64,000 nt of DNA, from NCBI GenBank assembly GCA_002205965.3, contig NADL03000608.1, positions 682,001 to 746,000 of the forward strand, read 5' to 3'. Positions 12,301-24,753 of the stretch are shown piece after piece. The DNA comes from Kappaphycus alvarezii (taxonomy: Eukaryota > Rhodophyta > Florideophyceae > Gigartinales > Solieriaceae). The translations under genes and the position numbers were made by a program. The number at the start of each line of letters is the position of its first letter. The first letter of the stretch is position 1. Below the pieces are notes generated by a model that had not been told where the DNA came from, searched no databases, and saw nothing but the letters and a program-made list of their open reading frames with translations.

Positions 12301-14281
12301 CTCGGTCATATCGTCGATCAAGAGGGAATTAAAGTGGATCCAGAGAAAACGAAAAAAATCAAGTTGGCACCAAGGCCCGCTTCAAAGACGGAGGTTCGAA
12401 GCTTCTTAGGACTGGCCTCATATTACAGGAGATTTATCAAAGATTTCGCCAAGACTGCAGCACCGTTACATGCCAGCACAACAAAGAACGGAAAATTTTT
12501 ATGGAACAAGGAAATGCAAACCGCATTTGAAGAGCTTAAAGATAAGCTATGTGTCCCCCCAGTGCTCATGTATCCAGATTTCAAGAGACCATTTGTTGTG
12601 GAGACAGATGCCTCAGAACGGTCTTTGGGTGCCGTTTTGTCCCAAAAAGATGAAAACGGAAGACTACACCCGGTTCAATTCGCAAGTCGCACTCTGAATG
12701 ATGCGGAAAGGAGATACTCAGTCTGCGAAAAAGAAGCGCTCGCTGTTGTCTTCGCACTGAAAAAGTTTCGCGTATACCTTTTATCACTCGAGAAATTTGT
12801 CTTGATAACTGATCACCAGGCACTTAAGACAGCATTCCAAAAGAAAGATGTACATCACCGCTTGGCCCGATGGCTCGACATTTTCGCAGAATATCGGTTT
12901 GAAATTGTGTATAGGCCCGGACGCAATAATCAGCCTGCCGACTACCTATCCCGCTTGAGGGATCCACTGATTCCAAATGAAAAAGCTTCCGAGAACATCG
13001 TCGGAGTTGCCGAGGTGCAAGTGCCGAACAATAACGAGTACGAAGCTAATATTCACGGACTAATTAAATTCCTGATGGACTAGAAATGAGAAAGGTTGAT
13101 TGAACACAGAAATTGGGTACGCAGGAATCAAAAGGCTTTTACATTGTGGAATGGGAAACTCTTCCGACACACGAAAGCCGGTCCTCGACTAGTGGCCCCT
13201 TTGAAAGAAAGAATGAAGATCTTGAGGACTTTTCATGATGAGTTAGGGCATTGGGATCTCGAAACAACCAAAAATTCGTTACTGAGAGATTCTGGTGGCC
13301 CAGTATCCATAAGGACGTCTATAACTTCGTGAAAAGCTGCGACAACTGTCAAAAATTCACTCCAATACGAAAGTATAAGACAACTCTAGCTTTCCAGTTT
13401 CCGGTCTCTTTGAAACCTTCTCAATTGACTTTGCCGGCCCATTCAAGGAAACCTCTTCCGGAAACAAATATCTCCTTATAGGGGTGGAACATCTTACTGG
13501 ATGGCCAATAGCAGTTGCAGTTGAGGAGGCCAATGCTGAAGTGGTCCTGAGATTCATCGAAAAAGAAATAATTGAACCGTTTGGTCTTCCAAAAAGGATC
13601 ATCTCGGATAACGCACTTTGTTTTACTGCAACTTCACTGCTTCGTTTCTTGGAAGAAAAAGGTATTCAGCTAAAGACAGTTCTCGCATATGCTCCTATGT
13701 CAAACGGGAAAGCGGAGAGGATGGTTGGAACCATCAAACGATCAATATCGAAAACTATGTCCGAGAATGAAATCCAGTGGGAAGATGCCTTACCAAAAGT
13801 GTTATACGGCTATCGGCGAAGAAGAGGAAGAAGTGGACGGTCACCGTTTGAGCTAATGTACGGAAGAGCTCCTAGAATGTTACAGAGAGATATGGAAACA
13901 AATGTTATCGATGAAGAGAGTAGAGAGGTCGAACTATTGGCCACCGAAAGCTGGAGATCACACCGCGCGCTAACACAGACAAGAAATAAGGATGAAGAGC
14001 CTCCAGTCCAAACTTTCTCAGTCGGCTCTAAAGTACTTGTAGCACACGGAAAAGCAATGCAACAGGCTGTGAAGTGGCCGGCTTTCCAAACAAAGTACTC
14101 GAACCCTTGCATCGTCACGGAGGAAAGACACCCGCATTATAAGCTCTGTTCAAGCTCAGGGAAGAGATCAAGGAGGGCAATCCATGCACGTCGTCTGGTC
14201 CCTTACCATCAGAGGCCTGAAGAATTCCTTCTCACACAGGACTATGCGCAACCACGAGGCATACTCATCTTTAACTATAGA

Positions 14282-15343
14282 ATGATTCCTATGGGAGGAA
14301 AAAGGGCCTGGGAATGGATCATCTCGATTACGCGTGACTACTACGAACTCCACGTAATCATCCATTTCTACATTAATATATGCCTATGTTTTCGTACGTT
14401 GAACGGACCATTGCTACCTCAAGAAGATTTCCGACTATTGATCAGAGTTCTATTCTCATTCCAAAACGGAAGGTTCACGGAAGCAGGTCCAGAGTTTGTG
14501 GAAGTCATATATCATTACTCTATAGGGAGGTATGGAATGGTAGCTATCGGAGACTTGTCGCAAACATATCTGAACATTATCCGTCCAGTTTACGTATTTC
14601 TCAAGAACAACCAAGATGTGCGACTGAGAGGTTACAGCTTGCCCCCTGATATGGAATATCGACTGGTCCCATATCCTCTATGGGAACCTTACGTTGCTCC
14701 GCTCAGAAATACAACCTCAGCCGAAGACCAGGATCCTCCCGAGGCCGTGATGATGATACGAGCTGGACCATCAAGTGATCGGGGCGGATCATCGAAGAGG
14801 GCAAGGCGTCGGGAGCAGCGAGGAAGATCGCCAAGAAGATCGCCTCAAACACCGCCTAGTCTCCCAGGGGGAAACTATGCATCCTTAATTATTGGACGGC
14901 TACCAATTAGACGTTGGCTTCGCGAAATGACAGAGGACCCTCGAGAAGCAGAAGTAATTTCCTTTTTTGCAATTAGTATTTGCATGTGCTTCCAGACCAT
15001 TCACGGGGCGCACCTTACTCGTGAGGACTCAGTCCTTATGTTGCGAGTTTTTTTCTCCTTCAGATACCCGTTTCTGGACCCGTTGCCAGAAAAGTTTGCA
15101 TACTACGTTTACTACCTCACATTTGGAAGGTTTGGAGAAGTGAAACGGGAGGAGCTCATTAGAGAACACTATGAAACCATACGCCGAATCTACGAAACTC
15201 TTGACCAAGGAGATGAGCCGGTCATCGCACGGTACACACTCTCTCATCATATTGGAAATGAGCTACTACCATATCCTTATAGTGAACCCTATACTCTCCC
15301 TGATGAATGGATAGAACTCCCACAAGAACAACAAGAGCAGTGA
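14282..15343 (+). other. Tandemly duplicated domain at the C-terminus of A2 pol
   Basis: After the integrase the reading frame continues through two homologous modules: one at about 14282-14710 and one at about 14884-15320, joined by an Arg/Ser/Pro-rich linker. Shared landmarks in the same order are an ICLCF/ICMCF motif, an acidic ED followed by a hydrophobic RV-FSF block, a GR-G motif, a Y--I--(V/I)Y segment and a closing YP--EPY. I do not recognise the fold; it is not a chromodomain. A1 is cut before this region and A3 lacks it by a deletion of about 1.5 kb. Confidence 0.75.
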
Positions 15344-15376
15344 CGAGCCGGGACGTTCGTCTTGAGCGGGAGGGCG

Positions 15377-16097
15377 TGATGTGCGCAAATTCGCACACGA
15401 AAAAATTTAGATGAGGACCATAATTGTATACAGTATTGGAACTGGGAAGATATTTTTACAGTTTTTGAATTTGCAAGATATTTTTAATTTGGGTGAGTGT
15501 GGCAAATTCATCGGTTGATTTTTTATTTTAGGACACGCTGTCATAGTGGATGTCAGTACAGTTCTAGGTTGTGGGTGATACTACGAGTGACTCTGAAAGG
15601 TCTATATAATGGCCACATCAATTCCCACCCCTGGCCGATGGGTGGCTGGCATGGGTATGGCACCTAGATATTTACCTTGAGGAAATATCTTCTAATGGTC
15701 TCTCTGGTTCACACGATTCCCGTGAATGCGTTTTATGGTATTTAGTATGTTTGATTGAGACTTTAGGATTAGCCGAAAGGTCTATATAAGCTGAGTAAAG
15801 TGCTTCCTCCTTGAGAGGTCAAGCAAGTTGGCAGACAACTTCAGGTCAAGCTCCGAGTAGTAGGAAGTTGAGAGTCAACTTCAGACCCTAGAAAACTTTT
15901 TCCTAAGCTGGTCGCAGAGCATCAGTGGTAGACCCTGCCCCTTTTATACTTGCTTGTAGCCCTCTCAACTCTCTCCCATATACACTCCTTTTTATTTGTT
16001 CAACTATACCACGGTAGCACTTTTGTCGCTCGCAACACCTCCGTCTTGGGGTAGTTGGTTCTAAGTATCTCTTCTCCCGACGATTTTACCCCTATCA
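15377..16097 (+). repeat. 3' LTR of A2 (721 bp)
   Basis: Nearly identical to the 5' LTR over its first 350 bp and its last 280 bp. Most differences fall in the roughly 100 bp before the twin hairpins. Confidence 0.95.
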
Positions 16098-16237
16098 GAT
16101 ACCATTGGTTGCCACCTATAACAAGAACATAGCCTACAGAACGCACAACGCTTAATTGCGAACACGTGATAGCCTTCGTACTAAGTAAAATTGCCGGGAT
16201 ATGCGGAGGGAGGTTTTTGTTCCTTCAATGGGTTGCC

Positions 16238-16420
16238 ATGCAAATTTGCAAGAACATTGCCGCCGCAGCCTTCTTGCCTCTAGCTCTGCATCCATTAGCC
16301 TATGCTGTGCCTGTTTACACCTTCACATACGAGGATGCTTCGAACGCGCACATTGCTTGGTCTACTAAGTGTATCCAGTCATTAGCCGTGAGCTGGAGCA
16401 GAGGGACGCGAGGGTGGTGA
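16238..16420 (+). CDS. Possible small secreted protein or gene fragment
   Basis: A 60-aa frame from ATG with a signal-peptide-like start (polar head, then an Ala/Leu-rich core ending in a small-residue site near AYA). It lies in the 395-bp host strip between A2 and the solo LTR A4, and overlaps on the opposite strand the stranded 3' end of the LINE-like ORF. Overlap with a better supported minus-strand frame makes it doubtful. Confidence 0.2.
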   Translation: MQICKNIAAAAFLPLALHPLAYAVPVYTFTYEDASNAHIAWSTKCIQSLAVSWSRGTRGW

Positions 16421-16492
16421 CAAGTCGGTGGTATTGGTCAGAAGGCGTGGTGCCGCGGCGTATTGAGAAGAATGATGCAATTTCGGCAAGGG
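16365..16492 (-). pseudogene. Stranded 3' end of the interrupted LINE-like ORF
   Basis: On the minus strand this segment is an open frame of about 41 codons ending in TAG at 16365-16367. The minus-strand ORF at 24915-26155 runs up to the other side of solo LTR A4, and with a single copy of the AAGGG target duplication the two frames are continuous. The original protein therefore ended here, and the LTR insertion cut off its C-terminus. The residues that follow the GAIGATARHAL motif (AEIASFFSIRRGTT) fit the helix expected after it. Confidence 0.65.
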
Positions 16493-16716
16493 TGATGTGC
16501 GCTAAATTTGCACCCGAAAAAAAATCCAGAAGAGGACCAAATTCGGATACTATATCGGAATTTGCAAGGTATTTTTACATTTTCTGAATTTGTAAAATAT
16601 TTTTAATTTGGATGAGTGTGGCAAATTCATGGGTTGTTTTTTTATTTTAAGACACGGTGTTATGAATAGATGTCATTACACGTCCAAAGTCGTCATAATT
16701 TTCGAAGATGTCGCAG

Positions 16717-16724
16717 TATTTAAA
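16717..16724 (+). promoter_or_regulatory. TATTTAAA box upstream of the U3 gene (A4)
   Basis: TATTTAAA lies 85 bp before the ATG of the U3 gene and is followed by a C-rich leader. The A5 LTR has the same octamer at 36038-36045, 116 bp before the homologous ATG. Conservation of box, C-rich leader and ATG suggests a promoter separate from the LTR's TATATA box. Confidence 0.5.
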
Positions 16725-16801
16725 GTTCGAAATCGACATCGCTGAGAAACCCCCCCCGCCATCAACTACCCCATCGGCTCACCCCTTTATTGGCCCTTAA
16801 C

Positions 16802-17425
16802 ATGACCAACCTACGCCCTTCCCTCACCATCACCAAGTCATCCCGAGGCCGCCTTCCACTCAACGCTCTGGCCCTGATGTCAAATGGTCCAACCGAATAC
16901 GATGACTACTGTAGAAGAATGGACCGGGAACGCGTTCGGAAATATGTCCACGGCAACTGCTTCGAGCAGGCAGAGGAGGCAGAGGAGGAAAAGGAGGAAG
17001 AAATTTAAGAAGAGGAAGAAGAGGAAGAGGAGGTGGAGGAAGAGGATAATCAAGAGGAGAACTGAGTGGACCCGTGCGAGCCACTAGTGTACAACGGTGG
17101 GGGGACTCCCATGGAGAACGAAGGGGAGACTGAGGGAATAATCATTATCTCTGACTCTTCTGACGAAGACGAAGAGAAGGGTGAAGAGGACTACTACGAG
17201 GATGAGGGCGAGGGAGACAAGGAAAGCGTTGGAATAGTGGGGAGGGGGCCGCAAAGTATGGACCAGGTGGTCCCGACTCTGGAACTGGATGGGAGCCTCT
17301 TTAGTGGTTTAGATATTTCCCAGCAGGAAATAGAGAATTGTAAGCCACCCGCTGATATTTGTGGGGACTGCTTGTGTGGAATGGATATTTCGGAGGATTT
17401 ATTTGGCTCTGATCTAGAGGACTAA
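16802..17425 (+). other. LTR-encoded (U3) gene for an acidic protein, A4 copy
   Basis: An accessory gene lying wholly inside the U3 of a solo LTR. The N-terminal part is basic and shares with the A5 copy a pattern NLR-S-I-K-R, then GPT--DDY-RR. The middle is a long Glu/Asp/Lys-rich stretch. The C-terminal part shares SMDQVVPT-E-DG, LDISQ, ADIC-DCL and LFGSDLE. No known domain is recognised; the composition suggests a nuclear or chromatin-binding acidic protein, by inference. The copy is broken at about one place. The coding strand changes from C-rich to purine-rich along the gene, as in host genes of this window, so capture from the host is possible. Confidence 0.7.
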
Positions 17426-17716
17426 GATATTAAGGAAGAAATCTAGATATTTACCATGATAATATCTCCTTTTAGTCTTTCTCGTTCACGCGATTCCATT
17501 TGATGCATTTTATGGCTCTTAGTATTTTTGTTTGAGACTTTAGGGTTAACCAAAAAGTCTATGTAAGCTGAACAAACTGCTTCCTCTTGTGGAGGTCAAG
17601 CAAGTTGGCAAACAACTTCAAGCGAAGTCCCGAGTAGTAGGAAGTTGACAGTCAACTTCAAACCCAAAACCTGTTGTTCTTACGCTTGTCAAAGAACATC
17701 AGTGGTAGACCCTGCC

Positions 17717-18231
17717 TGTTGTATTTCACTTCACAGACCTTACAGCTTTACACGAATTCACTGCATATACTGTACTGTAGATTCAAACCACTGGTAACCC
17801 TGCAGCCAGGGCTACTAGGCACTTTGCTGTCATTACACTTTCCTTACAGTTCTGAACACAGCGTTTGACCCCATTGGTACACTTGGAATAGTTACAGGCG
17901 AGTTGCACACTGGGATATTACATCATTGCTTTACCAATCAAAGTCGCCTTGCTATCCCATGCCATCTGGACCAATGTACTTCTTACATCTTGTCAGAGTA
18001 TGTCACTCTTGCCGACTACAATTCTGAAGCGCTACTTACGATACCGTCAGGGCTGTTTTACGGGAATACCTTTGAATTCGCTACTGTCAGACTGCATTTT
18101 CCTTTAGTTTGTAGCTATCTTCAGTTCTATATAAACCCTGGTTTGGAGCGGCCGGCTCTACCCAGCCAGCTTCAACCAAAGTTTCAACCACAGTTCTACT
18201 TGATCTGCTCGTGTGCGCTTAACACCCCACA
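17717..18231 (+). repeat. 5' LTR of B (515 bp)
   Basis: TG...CA ends. A TATA-like TCTATATAAACCC sits about 100 bp before the LTR end. Confidence 0.93.
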
Positions 18232-18385
18232 TCGTGGTAGCATCGCAAGTAAGTTGTGCCTTATTGTGCGTTTTTCCAATCCGCCAGTTGGGATAAAATC
18301 TCTACTAGATTTATCTCAGCTGCCCGATTGCAAACAGAGACTAACATTTTTGTTTTTCACTCTGACCCTTACGCGGTAACCCACA

Positions 18386-19112
18386 GTGTCGTACAACAGG
18401 AAGTCAAAGGGCCGCCCTCCATCGCCGTCAGAGTACGACTCAGAAGACCTCGCCGACTTTCGTTCCCGCCCACCTCGCCAATACTACCGATTGGCGAGGA
18501 AGAAGATCCCAAGACCCCGCTTCCTCCGTCGACTCCGAGAACCCCCATCGCCTTACTCAGCCCCGAGGAGCCCAAGACACCGACGCCGACTTGCCAAGAT
18601 CTTGTCTTACCCGAGCACTGTCAGTGGCATCTCCTCTTGTTACGGTCGAAAAGCCTCGCACCCCTTTTCGCTCGTTCACCCTACCCACATCGACCAGTCT
18701 TCGATTCTTAGCCCCGGTCCCGAGGAAGCCGTCGCGTCCGACCGTCTTGAACCCGTCAAGGCCACCGACAAGTTCAAGGGCTCCTCCAAAAAGGCTTCAA
18801 GTACTGCCGGACGCCGCCTCTGTGTCGATCCAAAGGGTGGTAAACCATCCAATCCGCAAGGCTAGGCCCTCGAAAAGGCCGCGGATGAACAAGAACACGA
18901 AGTCCTCTCCGTTCCATTGTCGTCATTGTCAAGTGACCTGCTCCGGTCGCGTTCAGTACTTCGAGCACCTCCGTTCCCGTCGTCACATCCGCCGTACAAG
19001 CAAGAAGGAGTACAAGTGCAAGGACTGCCGAATTGAGTTGTTCAGTGAACAAGATCTTGTCCGCCATCAGAACGGGGCTCAGAATCGACTCACAGTCAGG
19101 GGTCACAATTAG
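18386..19112 (+). other. Extra 5' ORF region of B with C2H2 zinc finger(s)
   Basis: Between the 5' LTR and gag there are two overlapping long open frames. One is Ser/Pro/Arg-rich. The other ends in a zinc-finger module: a C-x2-C-x12-H-x5-H finger (starting FHCRHC) of the kind seen in U1/JAZ-type RNA-binding fingers, followed by a second CKDC...H half that is incomplete. The usual gypsy layout has no gene here. It may be an RNA-binding accessory protein or a captured host gene. It looks largely open. Confidence 0.6.
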
Positions 19113-19405
19113 TATCTTTATTTTCCATTAAAATTGCTTGTTTTTGAGTAACAAAAGGAAAATAGAGCAATAAGTTCATTTCTCAATCGACTTCGTGTGT
19201 GTGTTGTGTTCACCCTTCCGCTGTGATTGCAAGCTTTCCTCTGCTGCCCCAGATCCTTGTAGTAGGACTCACAATTGTAAGTCCGTATCGCCATCAGGAC
19301 CTAGACAGGACAACAACCGCAAAGCAAGAATCGGAAGAAGGGCTACTATGACGCACCCGACGTGACTGACGTCAACCCTTACGTCAGAGAAGGAACTTTT
19401 GTAAG

Positions 19406-19479
19406 TGCTCCTGGCGGACTTGAACCCGCGACTACTTCATCAAGAGCTGCTTACACTTAACCACTAGGTCACCAGGACC
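19406..19479 (-). other. tRNA-like sequence (pol III box A and B), degenerate
   Basis: On the minus strand, about 73 nt look like a tRNA: acceptor-like TCCTGG paired with CCAGGA, box A-like TGACCTAGTGG, box B-like GGTTCAAGTCC. The anticodon stem and full T stem do not form properly, so I do not call a functional tRNA or an anticodon. It lies inside element B between the zinc-finger ORF and gag. It may be a SINE head or a tRNA pseudogene carried by the element. Confidence 0.45.
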
Positions 19480-22400
19480 GAAATTTGAAGGTGCAAGGAG
19501 AGCCAATCAGGTTATAAATCACAATTTCTTAAAAAATCATTGTTGGCATTTGCTGGAGGCTTCGCCTCGTGGGTAGTTAGTCCAAGAACCATCTAGGAGA
19601 CTCTCTGTTACTTCAAGTGTTACAGAAATCGTGTACACGTATAGCCACGTGTGCACGTGTAAAGTCGGAAACTTCTCCCAGATACCAGGACAAACACTGT
19701 TACAGCCTTTGTGAACCTAATCCCTATGGATCAGCCGCAAGTCACCCTAGAGTCCCTTACGCAAATGGTGCTTCAGTTGCAGCAGAATCTGGAGCATGCC
19801 AATAACCAAATTGCGGCACACAGATCAGAGCTTTCTATTGCAGCGCAAAAGGTATCCTCCTTAGATTCTGAACTCGTAAACGCCCGAAACCAGGCCAGCT
19901 CGTCAAATAATGCCCTAGTGGACAGTCAGGCTGGCCTAAAGAAAAAAAGCCAACTACATTCACTGGGAAAGGATCAATTGCTAGCTGGTGCGTTCAAATG
20001 GACAACTACCTCGGGGAAATGATGGCAATGGAACCCTACACATAGCACTCAGCTACTTGCTGGAAATGACCATGAATGGTGGATGGTCCACTTCAAGACA
20101 GAAGAAGGGAAAGGAATAAATTCCTTGCAGTCCCTGAAGGTTGCTTTGATCCATCGTTTTGAAATGCTGAACAAAGAGAAGATCGCTCGAGACAAACTCG
20201 CCCGCTGGATACAAGTCAAAGATGTTCCTACCTTCAACGAAGACTTCAACAAAATTATACTCGACATTCCGATATTGGAGTTAAAGACCAGATAAATCGT
20301 TACTCTCGCGGTTTGAAGGCGTTGTGCACCAAAGAATACGTCAACCTCTCCGATCTAATGAAGGATGCTGAGCGAGTAGAGTCGGCCTATCGGCGTTCTG
20401 GACCCGGTAACCTACCAAAGTCTTCTGGAGGAAGGAATGGAAATGGAAGCTCTTTTGCTGGAACCAGCAGTCCTGTACCAATGGAAATTGGGAACGTAGA
20501 AGTGATACCGGGGCTAAAAAGAAACACTCCTAATTTACAGAAGCCTGACAAAGTAGAACGTGAAAGATGTATGCGCGAAGGTCTCTGTCTCAGGTGCAGA
20601 CAGAAAGGACACATGGCCAAGAACTGCCCAAAAGCCCGGAGGAACTGATTGAAGGTCCCCAGTCAGTTCCAGTCATTAAAGAACCATTAGACAACCTTGT
20701 GTTAGACAAAGAAACTCGGGAGTTATCATTGAATCAAACAAAAAGGTCCATTGTGTCCACCATCAGATCGAATGCAACGTTCATTGAAACATTATCCCCT
20801 GCATTCGAGAGAAATCACAAGGGCCTTCTCATTGTCAAGGGTACAATTTCTGGTGGACCAGCAAAAATCCTCATAGACCCTGGTGGTGAGATCAACTTCT
20901 TGAGTGAATCGTTTTGCAAGAAACATCAAATAAAGACCCGAGATTCCAGAGAGCGTGCTGAAATGGCCAACGGTGCGGACCAGATACTTCAAGAATTGGT
21001 AAACGCTGTCATTGTACATATAAACTGCCTATACTTAACCTCTGTACTTTGCAGTAAGCCCATTGAAGTGTTATGATGCAATTCTTGGGAAAGAATGGTG
21101 CGCCTCGCATGGGGCAAAAATCAATTGTTTTAATAATGAGGTGAAAATCGAACATAAGGGAAATTCATTCATATTTATTGCTGGTGATGCCGTAGTGAGT
21201 CCTTTTGTATCTTTCAATACCATAGTTAGTGATTTCGATGAGAAAAAAGAGTTATTTGCAGTTTTACTTAGACCGTTACATTCTAGTGAAACAAGAGCAC
21301 CAGTATACCCTCGAGACATACAGAAGGTTTTGGAAACATTTGCTGATGTGTTTCCAGAGAAACTCCCAAGAGGTTAGCCACCGAGAAGGAAACAAGACTT
21401 TGAAATAGAATTAAAGGAAGGAGCAGAACCACAAAAGAAAGGTCTCTATAGACTTTCTGACAAAGAAATGTCAGAACTCCGAAAACAGTTGGACGAACTA
21501 CTAGAAGCTGAGTTTATAAGACCTAGTAAGAGCCCCTGGGGAGCTTCTATCCTATTCGTGAGCAAGAAGGATGATATTCTACGGATGAGTGTCGATTACA
21601 GAGCCTTAAACCGGCTTACTGTAAAAAATAGCTATCCCTTACCACGAATTGACGACATTTTCGACCAGCTTAAAGGAGCAAAGTTCTTCAGCAAAATTGA
21701 TCTTAGATCTGGGTATCACCAGATTAGACTACACGAAGATTCGATTCCTTTTACCGCATTCAGAACACGATACGGGCACTTTGAATTTCTTGTTCTGCCG
21801 TTTGGACTCACTAATGCGCCAGCAACTTTCATGAACCTAATGAATGACATTTTCAAGGATCAGCTCGACTCATTTGTGATCGTCTATCTGGATGATATCC
21901 TCATCTACAGTAAGACATGGAAGGATAACTTGGATCATATTCGAACTGTACTCGAAATCCTCAGAAAAGAAACATTGTTTGGCAAATTATCTAAATGTGT
22001 CTTCGGAGTTACAGTAGTCGAGTACCTAGGACACATCATTTCTCAAAGTGGTATTTCTGTTGATCCAAACAAGATAAATGCAGTCATGGAATGGCCGATA
22101 CCAAAGAATAAGCAACAAGTACAGTCTTTTCTTGGTTTTGTCAATTATTACCGGAGATTCATAAAAGGCTGTTCAATTCTTGCAAAACCTCTCACAGAAT
22201 TGATGAAAAACGTGAATTTCCAATGGAGCCACACTCAAGATGATGCCTTCAAAGTACTCAAGCAAACACTTTGTAGCGCACCGGTTCTCAGAAATTTCGA
22301 CGCCACACTGCCTATCTACGTAACCACAGATGCATCACAGTATGCAATTGGTGCAGTGCTGGAACAGGAAGAATTGGTTCTAAAAGGCCGGTCGCGTTTG

Positions 22401-24235
22401 CATCCAGGACTCTTAATGATGCGGAGCAAAACTATGCGGCCCATGAAAGGGAACTTTTGGCCATTGTAGATTCCCTCAAGTGGTGGAGATCATACCTTTA
22501 TGGTAATTCATTCACCATTCACTCGGACCACTATCCCCTAAGATACCTAGAAACCCAAGAAAACTTGTCCCCGAGACAAGTGAGATGGCTGGAAAAGATT
22601 AGTTAATTTCGACTTCAAGATAATACCCATCTCAGGAAAATCAAATGTAGTGGCGGACGCACTATCGAGGCAACCACAAGATTTGCTGTCACCTGATCAC
22701 CGAAATAATTCATTACTTCAAGAAGTTATTACCAAGACATCCTCAGAATCCAATAACATTTCGACCATATCATTCACGAACACTGAGTTAGTGAGTTAGT
22801 GGTTGGTAGAAGATTATGGTAGGGATGAGAACCTCAGAACCCATTACCAAGATCCTAAAGCTCCCTCTGAGCGTCGAGGGATGCTTCTACTTAAAAACAA
22901 GAAGATCTGTGTACCAGAAGGAAATTTCAGAGTCAAACTCCTGCATGACTATCATTGCACTCCCAACACGGGACACCTAGGAATAAGCAAAACTATCAAC
23001 AGAATATCACCAAAGTTTTATTGGAAAAATTTAAGATCGGATGTAATCCGATACATACGTTCCTGCCAATTCCAGAGAACCAAAGCAACCAATCAGAAAC
23101 CCGCAGGTCTTTTACAACCACTAGAACCACCGAAAACCAAATGGACCCACATAACCATGGATTTCATCACACCTCTCCCAAAGTCGAAAAATGGAAACAA
23201 CGGCGTGTTAACAGTCGTTGACAGAATTTCGAAGATGATCAGAATAATACCAATGAAACCAAACACAGATGCTCCTGAAACAGCACTGCTGTTCAAGAAT
23301 CACGTATACCGAAATCATGGATTACCAGGAATATCATATGTGACCGAGATCCCATCTTCATGAGCAAGTTTTGGACAAAACTTTTTGCTCTACTAGGAAC
23401 AAAGATATACCCCTCCTCTGCATACCACCCACAAACTGATGGACAATCGGAGATAATGACAGGAAAATAGAGGAAATGATCCGTGCTTTTGTTAGCTTCG
23501 ACAAATCAGATTGGGATAATTTCGTGGTAGACTTTGAAGTTGCTTACAACTCCTCTGTGAATGTCACCACAACTTTCTCACCATTTTTCCTCAATTACGG
23601 AATTCAACCACGAACAGTACCTTAGATGTTTTAGCGTCAGACAATCCAGCGGCAGCAGGTTTTCTAAAACATATGCAAGAAGCATTAAGGAAAGCCCAGA
23701 ATCAGATCCGAAAATCCAATGAGTCCACCGCAAAATATGTAAACAAGAAAAGAAGGCCGTCTACGTTCAAGATTGGTGATAAGGTTTGGCTATCAACAAA
23801 GAACTTATCACTTGAAGATGCGGCTGGATCACGCAAAACTGAACCCAAAGTATTGTGGTCCCTTTGAAATAACAGAGGACATTAACGGTGTAACTTACCG
23901 TCTGCAGTTATCTCAACCGATGATCGACAGAGGAATACATAATGCGTTCCACGCTAGCCTCTTGAAACCGTTCTTTGAAGATGAATTCAACCGACAAATT
24001 CCACCACCGCCACCACTCCAATTTCAAGATGGACATGAGGAATACGAAGTTGAGTCTATACTCGCTCATAAAAAAGAACGTGGAAAAAATAAATTCCTTG
24101 TCAAATGGAAAGGGTACGGAGATCATGAGAACTCGTGGCTTCCCGAATCATACCTCAAGAATTCACAAGAACTTTTGAATAAGTACAAGCAGAACCTCAA
24201 GAATCGGGGCGATTCTTCTCTGTAAGGGGGAGTGA

Positions 24236-24753
24236 TGTTGTATTTCACTTCACAGACCTTACAGCTTTACACGAATTCACTGCATATACTGTACTGTAGA
24301 TTCAAACCACTGGTAACCTTGCAGCCAGGGCTACTAGGCACTTTGCTGTCATTACACTTTCCTTACAGTTCTGAACACAGCGTTTGACCCCATTGGTACA
24401 CTTGGAATAGTTACGGGCGAGTTGCACACTGGGATATTACATCATTGCTTTACCAATCAAAAGTCGCCTTGCTATCCCATGCCACCTGGACCAATGTACT
24501 TCTTACATCTTGTCAGAGTATGTCACTCTTGCCGACTACAATTCTGAAAGCGCTACTTACGATACCGTCAGGGCTGTTTTACGGGAATACCTTTGAATTC
24601 GCTACTGTTAGACTGCATTTTCCTTTAGTTTGTAGCTATCTTCAGTTCTATATAAACCCTGGTTTGGAGCGGCCGGCTTTACCCAGCCAGCCTCAACCAA
24701 AGTTTCAACCACAGTTCTACCTTGATCTGCTCGTGTGCGCTTAACACCCCACA
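24236..24753 (+). repeat. 3' LTR of B (518 bp)
   Basis: Matches the 5' LTR with about six substitutions and a few one-base length differences. It is preceded by a purine tract (GTAAGGGGGAGTGA). Confidence 0.93.

Larger units (their letters stand above)
8637..16097 (+). mobile_element. A2: full-length Ty3/gypsy retrotransposon, family A
   Basis: A 7.46-kb element flanked by a perfect target duplication GATAC (8632-8636 and 16098-16102). LTRs start TGATGTGCGC and end CCCCTATCA. A primer-binding-like TGGTACTCTTG begins 3 nt after the 5' LTR, and a purine-rich tract (GAGCGGGAGGGCG) precedes the 3' LTR. Parts: gag from ATG 9444 with two CCHC knuckles (about 10195-10310), protease (about 10850-11080), RT with YIDD (about 11700-12330), RNase H (about 12540-12860), integrase zinc site and core (about 13220-13950), then a long C-terminal extension to 15343. 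LTRs differ by about 2 percent, so the insertion is fairly young. The coding region carries roughly ten breaks, some of which may be assembly errors. Confidence 0.95.
17717..24753 (+). mobile_element. B: full-length chromodomain-type Ty3/gypsy element nested in A4
   Basis: A 7.04-kb element with LTRs starting TGTTGTATTTC and ending ACCCCACA. The host LTR is interrupted at CCCTGCC/CCTT; the visible target duplication is only GCC. Parts: PBS-like TGGTAGCATCGC 3 nt after the 5' LTR, an extra ORF region (18386-19112), gag (from about 19726, CCHC knuckle about 20582-20625), protease (about 20850), RT with YLDD (about 21450-22080), RNase H (about 22300-22650), integrase (about 22900-23900), and a chromodomain (about 24045-24180, with FLVKWKGY and ENSWLP). 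LTRs differ by about 1-2 percent: young. The coding region is broken at roughly eight places. Confidence 0.95.
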
